Source of the DNA: Prevotellaceae bacterium
GTDB lineage: Bacteria > Bacteroidota > Bacteroidia > Bacteroidales > Paludibacteraceae
Assembly: GCA_031271465.1 (NCBI GenBank)
Contig: JAISVR010000007.1
Coordinates: 1-61,713, forward strand
DNA length: 61,713 nt
Direction: 5' to 3'
The notes below the pieces were generated by a model that saw only the letters and a program-made list of their open reading frames with translations, was not told where the DNA came from and did no database searches. Below, piece by piece: positions 34,720 through 43,101 of the stretch. A program made the position numbers and the translations under genes. Positions within the stretch are counted from its first letter, which is position 1, and every line of letters begins with the position of its first letter.

Positions 34720-35475
34720 ATGATAAATCTGCTTACAAATCACCGCACGGTGCGCCAATATTCGGATAAAGCTATCGAACCTGCGCTGCTCAACCGCCTG
34801 CTCAAAGCTGCTTGCCGCGCATCGAACACGGGTAATATGCAAACATACAGCTTCATCGTTACGCAAGATGAGGCGATGAAAGCCGCCCTCGCGCCTTGCC
34901 ATTTTAACCAGAAAATGGTAACGCAGGCTCCGGTTGTACTCACGGTTTGTGCCGATTTTAACCGCTTCAACAAATGGTGCGAACAGCGCAAAGCGGTGCC
35001 GGGTTACGATAATTTCCTGTCGTTTACTTCGGGAATGATTGACGCTTCGCTGGCGGCACAGAACTTTTGCGTCGCTGCCGAAAGCGAAGGGCTGGGCATT
35101 TGCTACCTCGGCACTACTACCTACACGGCGGATAAGATTATCGACATTCTTAAACTGCCCCGTTTCGTTGTGCCGGTTACTACCATCACGGCAGGTTATC
35201 CTGCCGAACTGCCTGCCGTGCAGGAAGACCGCCTGCCGCTCTCGGGCATCGTGCATTACGAAACTTACCACGATTATTCGATTGACGACATTGACCAGAT
35301 TTATGCCGAGCGCGAAAATCTCGAATCGTCAAAAAAATACATTGCCGAAAACAACAAGGAAACACTCGCGCAGATTTTTACCGATATTCGCTACACGAAG
35401 GCTAACAACGAACATTTTTCATCGGTACTGATTGAAGTGTTGAAAAAACAAGGCTTCTTCGAAACTAAGAATTAA
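34720..35475 (+). CDS. Nitroreductase-family FMN oxidoreductase (NfsA-like)
   Basis: 251 residues. FMN-binding landmarks are LLTNHRTVRQYSDKAIEPAL at the N-terminus, ACRASNTGNMQTYSFIV, and AAQNFCVAAESEGLGICYLG. The C-terminal extension of about 80 residues (GIVHYETYHDYSIDDIDQIY onward) matches the longer NfsA/FRP type. Such enzymes reduce nitro compounds, quinones or flavins with NAD(P)H; the natural substrate is unknown. 80 nt after the oxidoreductase gene. Confidence 0.9.
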   Translation: MINLLTNHRTVRQYSDKAIEPALLNRLLKAACRASNTGNMQTYSFIVTQDEAMKAALAPCHFNQKMVTQAPVVLTVCADFNRFNKWCEQRKAVPGYDNFLSFTSGMIDASLAAQNFCVAAESEGLGICYLGTTTYTADKIIDILKLPRFVVPVTTITAGYPAELPAVQEDRLPLSGIVHYETYHDYSIDDIDQIYAERENLESSKKYIAENNKETLAQIFTDIRYTKANNEHFSSVLIEVLKKQGFFETKN

Positions 35476-35560
35476 GAGTTAAGAATTTATCCCTATTTGT
35501 TACACCTTATTCTAAAACAAAACAACATTCTACTTTATAAACTTTTAAATTTGAGATACT

Positions 35561-36931
35561 ATGAACAGAAGAAATTTTCTAAAAACAAGCGGCGCGATTG
35601 CCGGCAGTATGATGGCTGCTTCGGCATTGGGCAAAACGCTCGACACCATGGCGCAAAAAGCAGGCACCGGTAAGAAAATCCGTTATGCAATGGTGGGTTG
35701 CGGACATCGCGGCACAGGCATGTGGGGGAAAAAACTTGTGGACGACGGCTACAAGCAGTACATTGATTTTGTAGGTTTGTGCGACACAAATCCCGGACGC
35801 ATGGACTACGCCAAACGAGTGATGAACATTCCCGATTGTCCAACCTATAGCAGTGCCGATTTCGCTAAAATGCTTAAAGAAACCAAACCCGATGTGGTGA
35901 TGGTTACCACGCCCGATGCTACACACAGCGATTTTATCATCTGCGCGTTGGAAGCAGGTGTGAATGTGATTACCGAAAAGCCGATGACTACCGACGAGGC
36001 AAAATGTCAGGCAATTCTCGATGCACAAGCCCGCACAGGCAAAAAGGTAACCGTTACATTCAACTACCGTTATTCGCCACACCGCGCAAAACTCTACGAA
36101 CTGATTCGTGCAGGCGAAATTGGCGAAATCACTTCGGTCGATTTCCACTGGTATTTAGATACCAAACACGGCTCGGATTATTTCCGCCGCTGGCATGCTT
36201 ACCGCAAAAACAGCGGCAGTTTGCTGGTGCATAAATCGTCGCACCATTTCGACCTGTTAAACTGGTGGATTGGCTCGGAACCGGAAGAAGTTTTCAGCTA
36301 CGGCGCGTTGGAATTTTACGGCAAAAACGGCAAGTTCCGCGGTGAAAACTGTCGCCTGTGCAGCCACAAAAGCGAATGCGATTTTTACTTCGATATTACC
36401 AAAGAAAAACGCATGATGGAAATGTTCCCCGCCAACGAAAGCTACGACGGTTATTTCCGCGACGGCTGCGTGTATCGCGAAAACATTGATATTTTCGACA
36501 AAATGGCGGTGCAAATTCGTTATATGAACAAAGTTCAGGTAAGTTATTCGCTCACCACTTACTCGCCTTACGAGGGTTACCGCATTGCCTTCAACGGTAC
36601 AAAAGGTCGCCTCGAAGCGTGGATTAAGGAGCGTCAGCCGTGGGAAGAAGCCGAGGACGACGATGTGATATTCCTCACCAAAAACTTCGGCAAGCGCAAG
36701 GTAATTCGCGTGCAACAAGGCGAAGGCGGACACGGCGGTGCAGATCCGCTCATTCATGCCTACCTGTTCAAAGGCGAGAATCAAGCCGACCCGCTCAAAC
36801 AAAGCGCAGATGTGCGTGCCGGAGCTATGGCAATTTTGGTTGGTGTAGCTGCCCGCAACAGCATTGACAGTGGAAAACCGGTGAAAATTGCCGACCTCAC
36901 TTCGCTGAAACCAAAAGAAAGCATACTATAA
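35561..36931 (+). CDS. Gfo/Idh/MocA-family protein with twin-arginine-type leader
   Basis: 456 residues. It starts MNRRNFLKTSGAIAGSMMAA, a twin-arginine (RRNFLK) leader that suggests export already folded with its cofactor. Then come the Rossmann domain (YAMVGCGHRGTGMWG, VGLCDTNPGRM, TTPDATHSDFI, ITEKPMTTDEA) and the substrate domain with HKSSHHFDLLNWW. An insert with CRLCSHKSEC could bind metal or form disulfides. Related secreted enzymes act on sugars and include NAD-dependent glycosidases, but I cannot assign it to GH109. A GC-rich hairpin follows. Confidence 0.9.
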   Translation: MNRRNFLKTSGAIAGSMMAASALGKTLDTMAQKAGTGKKIRYAMVGCGHRGTGMWGKKLVDDGYKQYIDFVGLCDTNPGRMDYAKRVMNIPDCPTYSSADFAKMLKETKPDVVMVTTPDATHSDFIICALEAGVNVITEKPMTTDEAKCQAILDAQARTGKKVTVTFNYRYSPHRAKLYELIRAGEIGEITSVDFHWYLDTKHGSDYFRRWHAYRKNSGSLLVHKSSHHFDLLNWWIGSEPEEVFSYGALEFYGKNGKFRGENCRLCSHKSECDFYFDITKEKRMMEMFPANESYDGYFRDGCVYRENIDIFDKMAVQIRYMNKVQVSYSLTTYSPYEGYRIAFNGTKGRLEAWIKERQPWEEAEDDDVIFLTKNFGKRKVIRVQQGEGGHGGADPLIHAYLFKGENQADPLKQSADVRAGAMAILVGVAARNSIDSGKPVKIADLTSLKPKESIL

Positions 36932-36949
36932 AAGAAATCAACAAAGAAT

Positions 36950-36978
36950 GTAGGGGGCGTTGCGTGCAATGCCCCTTA
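36950..36978 (+). repeat. Palindromic GGGGCGTTGC repeat (family 6), possible terminator
   Basis: TAGGGGGCGTTGC GT GCAATGCCCCTTATTTT forms a stem with one mismatch and a T-rich tail 20 nt after the preceding stop. A related sequence (TTGCGCGCAACGCCCCT) lies in frame in mutS2 at 52003-52022. Confidence 0.65.
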
Positions 36979-37007
36979 TTTTATGTCGAAAAATTTCTAT
37001 TAAAGCT

Positions 37008-37214
37008 CTGCATTTTGCTTGTATCTTTTTAATTAACCCCTCGCCCTTCGGGCACTCCCCTTAAAATAAGGGGAGAGTATAGTATTAACTGCTTCGTTGT
37101 ACAAATACAACGCTTGTGCAACAGCTCTCCCCTTTTATAAGGGGAGTACCCCCAACGGGGGGGAGGGGTTATAATTTAAGGAGAGTAGAGTGCCCGAAGG
37201 GCGAAGAGTTAATT
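37008..37214. repeat. Left copy of an inverted pair of about 200-bp repeats (family 3)
   Basis: Starts CTGCATTTTGCTTGTATCTT, then AATTAACCCCTCGCCCTTCG, two hairpins and a TTGTGCAACAGCTCTCCCCT segment. The reverse complement of 37587-37796 matches it nearly base for base. No frame of substance. Confidence 0.85.
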
Positions 37215-37326
37215 AACAATACACGCACAAAGCGCAAAGATTAATATACAGAAAATACCCCAAACGGCTTATCTTTTAGCTGCAACACAGGCTGAATTTA
37301 CGCCAAGCTGAGAGAGATAAATTTTC

Positions 37327-37455
37327 CACTTGAGGAAAAAATATTTTCCACTTGAGGAAAATTTTTTTTTCACTTGAGGAAAATTTCCGTACCACTTGAG
37401 GAAAATTCATGTGCCACTTGAGGAAAAATTTCGTTCGTCTTGAGAAAAAATTTTC
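37327..37455. repeat. 22-bp minisatellite, six units
   Basis: CACTTGAGGAAAA cores begin at 37327, 37349, 37371, 37393, 37415 and (diverged) 37437: a period of exactly 22 bp with variable 8-9-bp linkers. It lies between the arms of the inverted pair. No coding signal. Confidence 0.9.
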
Positions 37456-37586
37456 CTTGATTTGGAGCCGCTACCAAGCGCATCTTTCGTATGGCAAACA
37501 GTAAGACGCGAAAAAATTGCGCGAAGGCAGTATATACGATAATATGGCGGGTGCGTCTTATAATAACACAGTGTTTGTATTTTTTT

Positions 37587-37796
37587 AGGTAACCCCTCAC
37601 CCTTCGAAGGTACTCTGCTCTCCTTAAATTATAACCCCTCCCCCCCGTTGGGGGTACTCCCCTTTATAAAAGGGGAGAGCTGTTGCACAAGTGTTGTAAT
37701 TGTACAACGGAACAGTTAGTACTATACACTCCCCTTATTTTAAGGGGAGTGCCCGAAGGGCGAGGGGTTAATTAAAAAGATACAAGCAAAACGCAG
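37587..37796. repeat. Right copy of the inverted pair (family 3)
   Basis: Reverse complement of 37008-37214 with few differences, ending AAGATACAAGCAAAACGCAG. Together with the left copy it bounds a 790-bp block in the 1,054-bp gap before the PepSY-like gene. Confidence 0.85.
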
Positions 37797-37985
37797 GAGT
37801 CATAAAACGAGCAAAGCGGAAATTTACCTACGCCTCCCCCCTACTGCACCGGGAGCATTGGTATATTTTTAACAGATAAGCAAAATATATTTTCGTTATA
37901 ATTTAAAAAATATTACATTTGTTCCGCTTCAATAGTTACAAACGAACAACTTTTCTATAATATAATTTCAAAAAACTTATGTATT

Positions 37986-38495
37986 ATGAAAACAATTTCA
38001 TCTTTCCGAATGATGTTGGCAAGCTTGCTTTTAGGATTTTTTGCCTGCACACATGCCCAAGAGCCGACTATTTCAAAAAATTACAGCAATGAACAAATAG
38101 CGCAACTGCTGGCTGCGTTTCAAAGTTCGCAGTCGCGCGATACCAATCCGGCTGCCGATTTGCAACGCAAACTGCTTGCCGATTTTCCGCGGGCAAAAGA
38201 TATTGACTGGGAAAGCGACGGCAAGCTTTTTGAAGCTGAGTTTGCAGTGCTATTTACCGACCATAAGGCTTTTTACGATACCGACGGCAACTTGCTGATG
38301 TACAGTACTGATATTGCCCGCTCGCAAGTACCCATAGAGGTGAGAAATGCCATTGGAAGCAAATTTCCCAAACACAGAATTGAAGACGCCACACGAATTG
38401 TTCAAGGGTCGGAAACCTTTTACAAAGTGGAACTTGAACAAGAAGAAATTGAGCTTAAAGCCACCTTCAAAGCCGACGGCACTTTCGTAAAATAG
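37986..38495 (+). CDS. Periplasmic PepSY-like protein
   Basis: 169 residues. Signal peptide with a possible lipobox-like end (LLLGFFACTHA), then a single PepSY-like domain (PF11396 type): LLADFPRAKDIDWESDGKLF, EAEFAVLFTDHKAFYDTDGN, LMYSTDI, and a second half FPKHRIEDATRIVQGSETFY ending EIELKATFKADGTFVK. Such proteins are small, exported and of unknown role, perhaps inhibitors or binding proteins. The epimerase gene follows after 18 nt. Confidence 0.85.
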   Translation: MKTISSFRMMLASLLLGFFACTHAQEPTISKNYSNEQIAQLLAAFQSSQSRDTNPAADLQRKLLADFPRAKDIDWESDGKLFEAEFAVLFTDHKAFYDTDGNLLMYSTDIARSQVPIEVRNAIGSKFPKHRIEDATRIVQGSETFYKVELEQEEIELKATFKADGTFVK

Positions 38496-38513
38496 TTTTT
38501 TTCGATACACACC

Positions 38514-39566
38514 ATGCCGCAAGCAACCCCCACCATTCTCGTTACCGGAGCCACCGGAATGCTCGGATCACATTTGTTGTGGCATTTGCTCCGGCAGGGG
38601 AAAAATTGCCGCGCCACCAAACGACGCGGCAGTTCGTTTGAACAAACCGACCGCATTTTCCGCTTCTACAACGACCGCCTGAGCCGCTACGCCCAACAAC
38701 TCGAATGGGTGGAAGCCGATGTACTCAACCCCGCGTCGATGCGGCAAGCCATGCAAGGCATAGACACGGTGTATCACTGCGCCGCCGTGGTGTCGTTTGC
38801 CGACAACCCCGCACAGCTGCTCGTGGTAAATATCGAGGGCACGCGCAATACACTCGATGCCGCGCTGGCAACAGGCATTCGGCGGTTTTGCTTCGTAAGC
38901 TCCATTGCCGCGCTCGATTCGTCCGAATGTAAAGAAATCATTGACGAAAACTGTTTCGGTAAAGAAAAAACAGACAGCTCGCCCTACTCGCAAAGCAAAC
39001 TGGCTGCCGAACAACTTGCGCGGCAAGCCTTTGAGCGCGGATTGTCGGGCGTGGTGGTAAATCCGGGCGTAATTCTCGGCTATGCCCTGCCCGGGAACGG
39101 TACAATGCAGCTCTTCTACGCTGTGGAACGCGGATTGCCTATATACACACTGGGAGGTTCGGGCTTTGTCGGGGTGCTCGATGTATGCCGCGCCATGCAA
39201 TTGCTTACCGAGAGCGATGTACACAACGAGAGTTTTGTACTCGTGTCCGAAAACCTGTCGAACCGCGAATTGCTCAACCTCATTGCCGACTCTCTGGGCG
39301 TGCATCGCCCGTGGATTCACGGCAGTCGCCCGCTGCTGATGACCCTTGCAACCGTCATGGAATTTTTCGGGAAAATAACCGGCAAGAAAGCCCTTATCGA
39401 CCGCGGAACAGCCCGCACGGCATTGAAACGCAGCTATTATTCGGCAGAAAAGATTAAAACACAATTCGAATTTGAATTTACAGCAATCAAAGACTGTGTA
39501 GAAAAAATTTGCGCGCCGATACGCGAAGCAAAAGAAAAAAGAAGTAGCTTTGCGTGGAATATTTAA
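38514..39566 (+). CDS. NAD(P)-dependent epimerase/dehydratase (extended SDR)
   Basis: 350 residues. The Rossmann motif is ILVTGATGMLGSHLL, followed by VEADVLNPASM, VYHCAAVVSF, NIEGTRNTLDAAL, FVSSIAAL and the catalytic pair in SPYSQSKLAAEQ (Tyr-x3-Lys). The overall shape is closest to dihydroflavonol-4-reductase-like enzymes, which in bacteria act on sugars, steroids or ketones; the substrate is unknown. Cytosolic. Coupled with the PepSY-like gene upstream and followed by MntA/HepT. Confidence 0.9.
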   Translation: MPQATPTILVTGATGMLGSHLLWHLLRQGKNCRATKRRGSSFEQTDRIFRFYNDRLSRYAQQLEWVEADVLNPASMRQAMQGIDTVYHCAAVVSFADNPAQLLVVNIEGTRNTLDAALATGIRRFCFVSSIAALDSSECKEIIDENCFGKEKTDSSPYSQSKLAAEQLARQAFERGLSGVVVNPGVILGYALPGNGTMQLFYAVERGLPIYTLGGSGFVGVLDVCRAMQLLTESDVHNESFVLVSENLSNRELLNLIADSLGVHRPWIHGSRPLLMTLATVMEFFGKITGKKALIDRGTARTALKRSYYSAEKIKTQFEFEFTAIKDCVEKICAPIREAKEKRSSFAWNI

Positions 39567-39578
39567 TACAAAATCACT

Positions 39579-39875
39579 ATGAAACAAGCTCTTATCAAAA
39601 AATTGCAGTCGTTTTTTGCAGCATATCCCGTCGAGAAAGCATGGGTATTTGGTTCCTACGCTCGCGGCGAAGAAACCCGCAAGAGCGATATTGATGTAAT
39701 GGTGCGTTTTTCCAAAAATGCTGATATTTCGCTGTTCGATTATATAAGGATAATACACGGACTGCAAGATACCCTGCATAAAAAAGTAGATTTAGTAGAG
39801 GAAGGTCAACTTCGCCGTTGGGTACAGGACACTGTAGAAAACGAAAAAGTAGTAGTTTATGAGAGAGCAAGTTAG
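39579..39875 (+). CDS. mntA: MntA-type minimal nucleotidyltransferase (antitoxin)
   Basis: 98 residues with the Pol-beta signature: WVFGSYARGEETRKSDIDVM (GSx9-10-D-x-D) and a third acidic residue in KKVDLVEE. MntA antitoxins adenylylate the HepT toxin on a tyrosine. It overlaps the next gene by 17 nt, in the usual MntA-HepT order. Confidence 0.9.
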   Translation: MKQALIKKLQSFFAAYPVEKAWVFGSYARGEETRKSDIDVMVRFSKNADISLFDYIRIIHGLQDTLHKKVDLVEEGQLRRWVQDTVENEKVVVYERAS

Positions 39876-40206
39876 AGACAAGGGACGAATCGAACATATT
39901 TTAGAGTCGATTGATAATATTCTTGAATTCACGAAAGATGCCGGTTTCGAAGATTTTATGAAAAATAAAATGCTCCGATTTGCTGTGATAAAAAACCTTG
40001 AAATCATTGGAGAGGCAAGTTATAAACTAACAAAAGAATTTCGAAACGCTCACCCTGAGATAGAATGGCAAATAATAGTTGATTTGCGCCATGTTTTAGT
40101 TCATGGATACTATCAAATTAAAGATGAGATTGTATGGAAAATCACTCAAAAAGATTTAGAACCATTGAAAAAACAAATCCGAATACTATACGAAAACGAG
40201 TTCTGA
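39859..40206 (+). CDS. hepT: HepT-type HEPN ribonuclease (toxin, DUF86)
   Basis: 115 residues, mostly helical. It carries the HEPN motif Rx4HxY as RHVLVHGYY; the Arg and His form the RNase site, and the Tyr is the residue modified by MntA. Overlaps mntA by 17 nt; a strong terminator follows 13 nt later, so the pair is a self-contained toxin-antitoxin unit. Confidence 0.92.
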   Translation: MREQVRDKGRIEHILESIDNILEFTKDAGFEDFMKNKMLRFAVIKNLEIIGEASYKLTKEFRNAHPEIEWQIIVDLRHVLVHGYYQIKDEIVWKITQKDLEPLKKQIRILYENEF

Positions 40207-40218
40207 TAAACCACTACA

Positions 40219-40263
40219 ATTACCAAGACCTTGCCGCAAAGCAACATCTTGGTAATCTTTTTT
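40219..40263 (+). terminator. Intrinsic terminator of mntA-hepT
   Basis: ATTACCAAGA and TCTTGGTAAT arms, 18-nt loop, then CTTTTTT. Confidence 0.85.
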
Positions 40264-40278
40264 AATCTGTAAAAATAT

Positions 40279-42129
40279 ATGTCCCACCAATTCCTAAAAA
40301 TAGCAGCCTCCATACCCGAAGTTTCGTTGGCAAATTGCCAAGCTAACGCAACGCAACTGCTGCAACACATACAGCAAGCCACCAAGCAAGGTGTCCATTT
40401 GCTTTGTTTTCCCGAACTGTGCCTTACCGGAGCAAGCTGCGGCGATTTGTTCCACAACGAACTCCTGCTTTCCGAAGCAGAAAAAGCCCTGCAAGTATTA
40501 CTAACAGCAACTGAGGATTCGACAATTACCGTTGTAGCAACTTTGCCCGTTCGCCACAAAGAAGGAGTGTATAAAGTAAGCGCGGTTTGTGCCAAAGGCA
40601 ATTTATTAGCAGTTGTACCCACTTCATTATCCAAGATAGAAAAAAGCATTTTCGATGCACCCGCCGAACTCTTGGCAGAAAAAGAAACCAGCCTTTGCGG
40701 GCAAGCCGTATCCTGTTCGAGCGGCTTTGTAGCTGCCGAAAGCTTTTCCATTACCGTGTCAAACAGCTTTTCGCTACCCAAAACAGCTACCGATGTATTA
40801 GTCGTTCCTGCGGCTCTGCCTGCCACCGCGGGACAAGCCGAGCTATTACGCAAACAGGCAGCAACAATCTCCGCAACGCAGGCAGTAGTGTTTGTATCGG
40901 CAGGCTTTGGCGAATCGACCACCGACGGCGTGTTTGCAGGACAAGCATTGATTGCCGGCAAATCGGAAATCCTTGCCGAAACGGAATTATACAAAACATC
41001 GGCACAAATGATTACTGCCGAAATAACCCCCCGTCATGCAGCCGGTAAGATCAATCGAACTGCCAAGTTTGTGGAAACAGCGCAAAAAATTGACAATGAA
41101 ATGTCGCAACTCCGCTTCGCTACGCCCGACACAACCGGCATACAAAACCCTTTTCTTCCTCCAAACCTCAACCTTGCCGAATGCTGCCAAGAAGCTTTTG
41201 CCATTCAAACGCAAGGCTTGCTTACCCGCCTTCAACATACAGGGATAAACAAAGTGCTGTTAGGCGTTTCAGGTGGTTTGGATTCTACGCTGGCATTGCT
41301 GGTTTGCGTCAATGTGTTCGACAAAATGGGTATTCCGCGCAAGCAAATCACCGGCATCACCATGCCCGGATTTGGCACCACAGGGCGTACCTATCGCAAT
41401 GCCGTTGAACTGATTCAAAAGCTGGGCGTCTCTTTCCGGGAAATAAGCATTAAAGAAGCGTGTTTACAGCATTTCAACGACATCAATCAGCCGATAAACA
41501 AACACGATACCACCTACGAAAACGCCCAAGCCCGCGAACGCACACAAATTTTGATGGATATCGCCAATCAGCAAAACGCTCTGGTAATAGGCACCGGCGA
41601 CCTTTCGGAACTCGCGCTCGGCTGGGCAACCTACGGCGGCGATCATTTATCGATGTACTGCGTCAACGGCGGCGTACCCAAAACAATGGTGCGGCACATC
41701 GTAGCCTGGGCAGCAGATACAGAACCGTTTCTTGCCGTAAAAAACAACTTGCGCGATATTATCGACACACCCATAAGTCCCGAATTGCTCCCTTCAAACG
41801 AGGAAAATACTATCGGGCACAAAACCGAAGATTTGGTCGGACCCTACGAACTGCACGACTTCTTCCTCTACCACCTGCTCAAAAGCGGCTCCTCTCCTGC
41901 CCGCTTGCAAAAATCGGCAGAACAGGTTTTCACGAAAAAATACAGTGTTGCCGTTATCAATAAATGGCTTCGCGTATTTCTTAGCCGTTTCTTTTCGCAG
42001 CAGTTTAAACGCTCCTGCATGCCCGACTGCCCGCAGGTATTTGAAGTCAGCCTTTCGCCCCGCAACGGCTTTCGTATGCCAAGCGATGCTTCGGCAAAAA
42101 TATGGCTGGAAGAGGCAGAGAATTTATGA
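40279..42129 (+). CDS. nadE: NAD+ synthetase with catalytically dead glutaminase domain
   Basis: 616 residues, glutamine-dependent (type II) layout. NadE amidates deamido-NAD. The synthetase domain is complete (LLGVSGGLDSTLALLVCVNV, MPGFGTTGRTYRNA, GTGDLSELALGWATYGGDH). The N-terminal nitrilase-like glutaminase keeps Glu46 (CFPELCLTG) but not the rest of the Glu-Lys-Cys triad. The usual VPKxYLPNYxEFY reads VPTSLSKIEKSIF (Thr115 for Lys), and FGIEICEDLWVP reads FSITVSNSFSLP, which aligns over 12 residues without gaps and puts Ser161 in place of Cys. The fold-closing GFGESTTDGVFAG is kept. The enzyme should therefore depend on free ammonia. Confidence 0.94.
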   Translation: MSHQFLKIAASIPEVSLANCQANATQLLQHIQQATKQGVHLLCFPELCLTGASCGDLFHNELLLSEAEKALQVLLTATEDSTITVVATLPVRHKEGVYKVSAVCAKGNLLAVVPTSLSKIEKSIFDAPAELLAEKETSLCGQAVSCSSGFVAAESFSITVSNSFSLPKTATDVLVVPAALPATAGQAELLRKQAATISATQAVVFVSAGFGESTTDGVFAGQALIAGKSEILAETELYKTSAQMITAEITPRHAAGKINRTAKFVETAQKIDNEMSQLRFATPDTTGIQNPFLPPNLNLAECCQEAFAIQTQGLLTRLQHTGINKVLLGVSGGLDSTLALLVCVNVFDKMGIPRKQITGITMPGFGTTGRTYRNAVELIQKLGVSFREISIKEACLQHFNDINQPINKHDTTYENAQARERTQILMDIANQQNALVIGTGDLSELALGWATYGGDHLSMYCVNGGVPKTMVRHIVAWAADTEPFLAVKNNLRDIIDTPISPELLPSNEENTIGHKTEDLVGPYELHDFFLYHLLKSGSSPARLQKSAEQVFTKKYSVAVINKWLRVFLSRFFSQQFKRSCMPDCPQVFEVSLSPRNGFRMPSDASAKIWLEEAENL

Positions 42130-42157
42130 AAAATTGTATCTTTTCTATTTTTCTTTT

Positions 42158-42165
42158 TATCTTTG
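42158..42165 (+). promoter_or_regulatory. TAnnTTTG promoter box for the outer-membrane protein gene
   Basis: TATCTTTG, 36 nt before ATG 42201. In-frame starts at 42102 and 42126 precede it, so 42201 is preferred. Confidence 0.65.
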
Positions 42166-42200
42166 GGGAATTTATTTTGATTTTTATACAAAAACAGATT

Positions 42201-43025
42201 ATGAACCAATTCAGAAAAATAGCGTTAAGCACAGCGATTTTGTCAATCGGGTGGACAAGCATTCAGGCGCAACAGTCGGTTTCGCCGGTAGTATCGTCGG
42301 CTGCTCCGGCTGATGCTTCGGTAGCTTATACCCGCGCATGGACAGGTTTTCACAATCCGGCAGCTTTATCAGGCTCAAAAGAAATTACCGCTCAGTTGGG
42401 CTACGAAAATCGCTTCGGAATAAAGGAGTTGTCAATCGGCGCAGCGAGCGTTGCCATTCCTACTTCAAAGGTAGATATTGGTGTAGCAGTGAGCCGTTTC
42501 GGCTACTCGAAATACAACGAAACGCAAGCAGGGATAGCTCTTTCCCGAAGGTTCACCAAGCGGCTCCAATTAGCAGTGCAGGCAAATTATTATTCAATAT
42601 ACCTCTCGCCCGAAGAAGGCAGCAAAGGTACTGTGGTAGCGCAAATTGGTTTATTATCAGAACTCACGGACAATTTAACAGTGGGTTTCCATGCCTTCAA
42701 TCCCGCACAAACAAATATCGGTTTAGGAGATACCGAAAAGCGAATCCCATCCTTGTTCGAGTTGGGAGCACAATATAAATTCGGCGGCAACCTGTTGTGG
42801 CTTGCACAAATCGACAAAGAAATAGACCACGACCTGCAATGGCGCACAGGTTTTGAATACTGGATTGTAAAAGAATTTGCCGTACGCGTAGGCGGATACG
42901 GAAGTCCTTTTGTACCAAACCTCGGGGCAAGTTTACAGTTGAACAAATTCGCTCTCGACCTTAACTTTGAACGGCACCAACAGTTAGGAATTAACTCCGC
43001 TTGTGCTTTACGATACGCCTTTTAG
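42201..43025 (+). CDS. Outer-membrane barrel protein, PorV/PorQ-like
   Basis: 274 residues from ATG 42201. Signal peptide (IALSTAILSIGWTSIQAQ), then an N-terminal AAPADASVAYTRAWTGFHNP that resembles the start of PorV/PorQ-type proteins, and alternating amphipathic strands ending INSACALRYAF with a terminal aromatic residue, typical of outer-membrane barrels. Exact function unknown; PorV/PorQ proteins act in type IX secretion. The helix-hairpin-helix barrel gene follows after 76 nt. Confidence 0.75.
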   Translation: MNQFRKIALSTAILSIGWTSIQAQQSVSPVVSSAAPADASVAYTRAWTGFHNPAALSGSKEITAQLGYENRFGIKELSIGAASVAIPTSKVDIGVAVSRFGYSKYNETQAGIALSRRFTKRLQLAVQANYYSIYLSPEEGSKGTVVAQIGLLSELTDNLTVGFHAFNPAQTNIGLGDTEKRIPSLFELGAQYKFGGNLLWLAQIDKEIDHDLQWRTGFEYWIVKEFAVRVGGYGSPFVPNLGASLQLNKFALDLNFERHQQLGINSACALRYAF

Positions 43026-43101
43026 TCAAACGACGATAAAAGAACAAAGATTTTAGACATGCAAAGCAAGGCTTAAAATTACGGTTCTAAATTTTAAACA
43101 G

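Noticed and set aside
37327-37455. CRISPR array
   Set aside because: The linkers are only 8-9 bp and AT-rich; no cas genes.
42102-42200. Longer N-terminus for the PorV/PorQ-like protein
   Set aside because: The extension overlaps the nadE end and the promoter box; the signal peptide at 42201 is complete.
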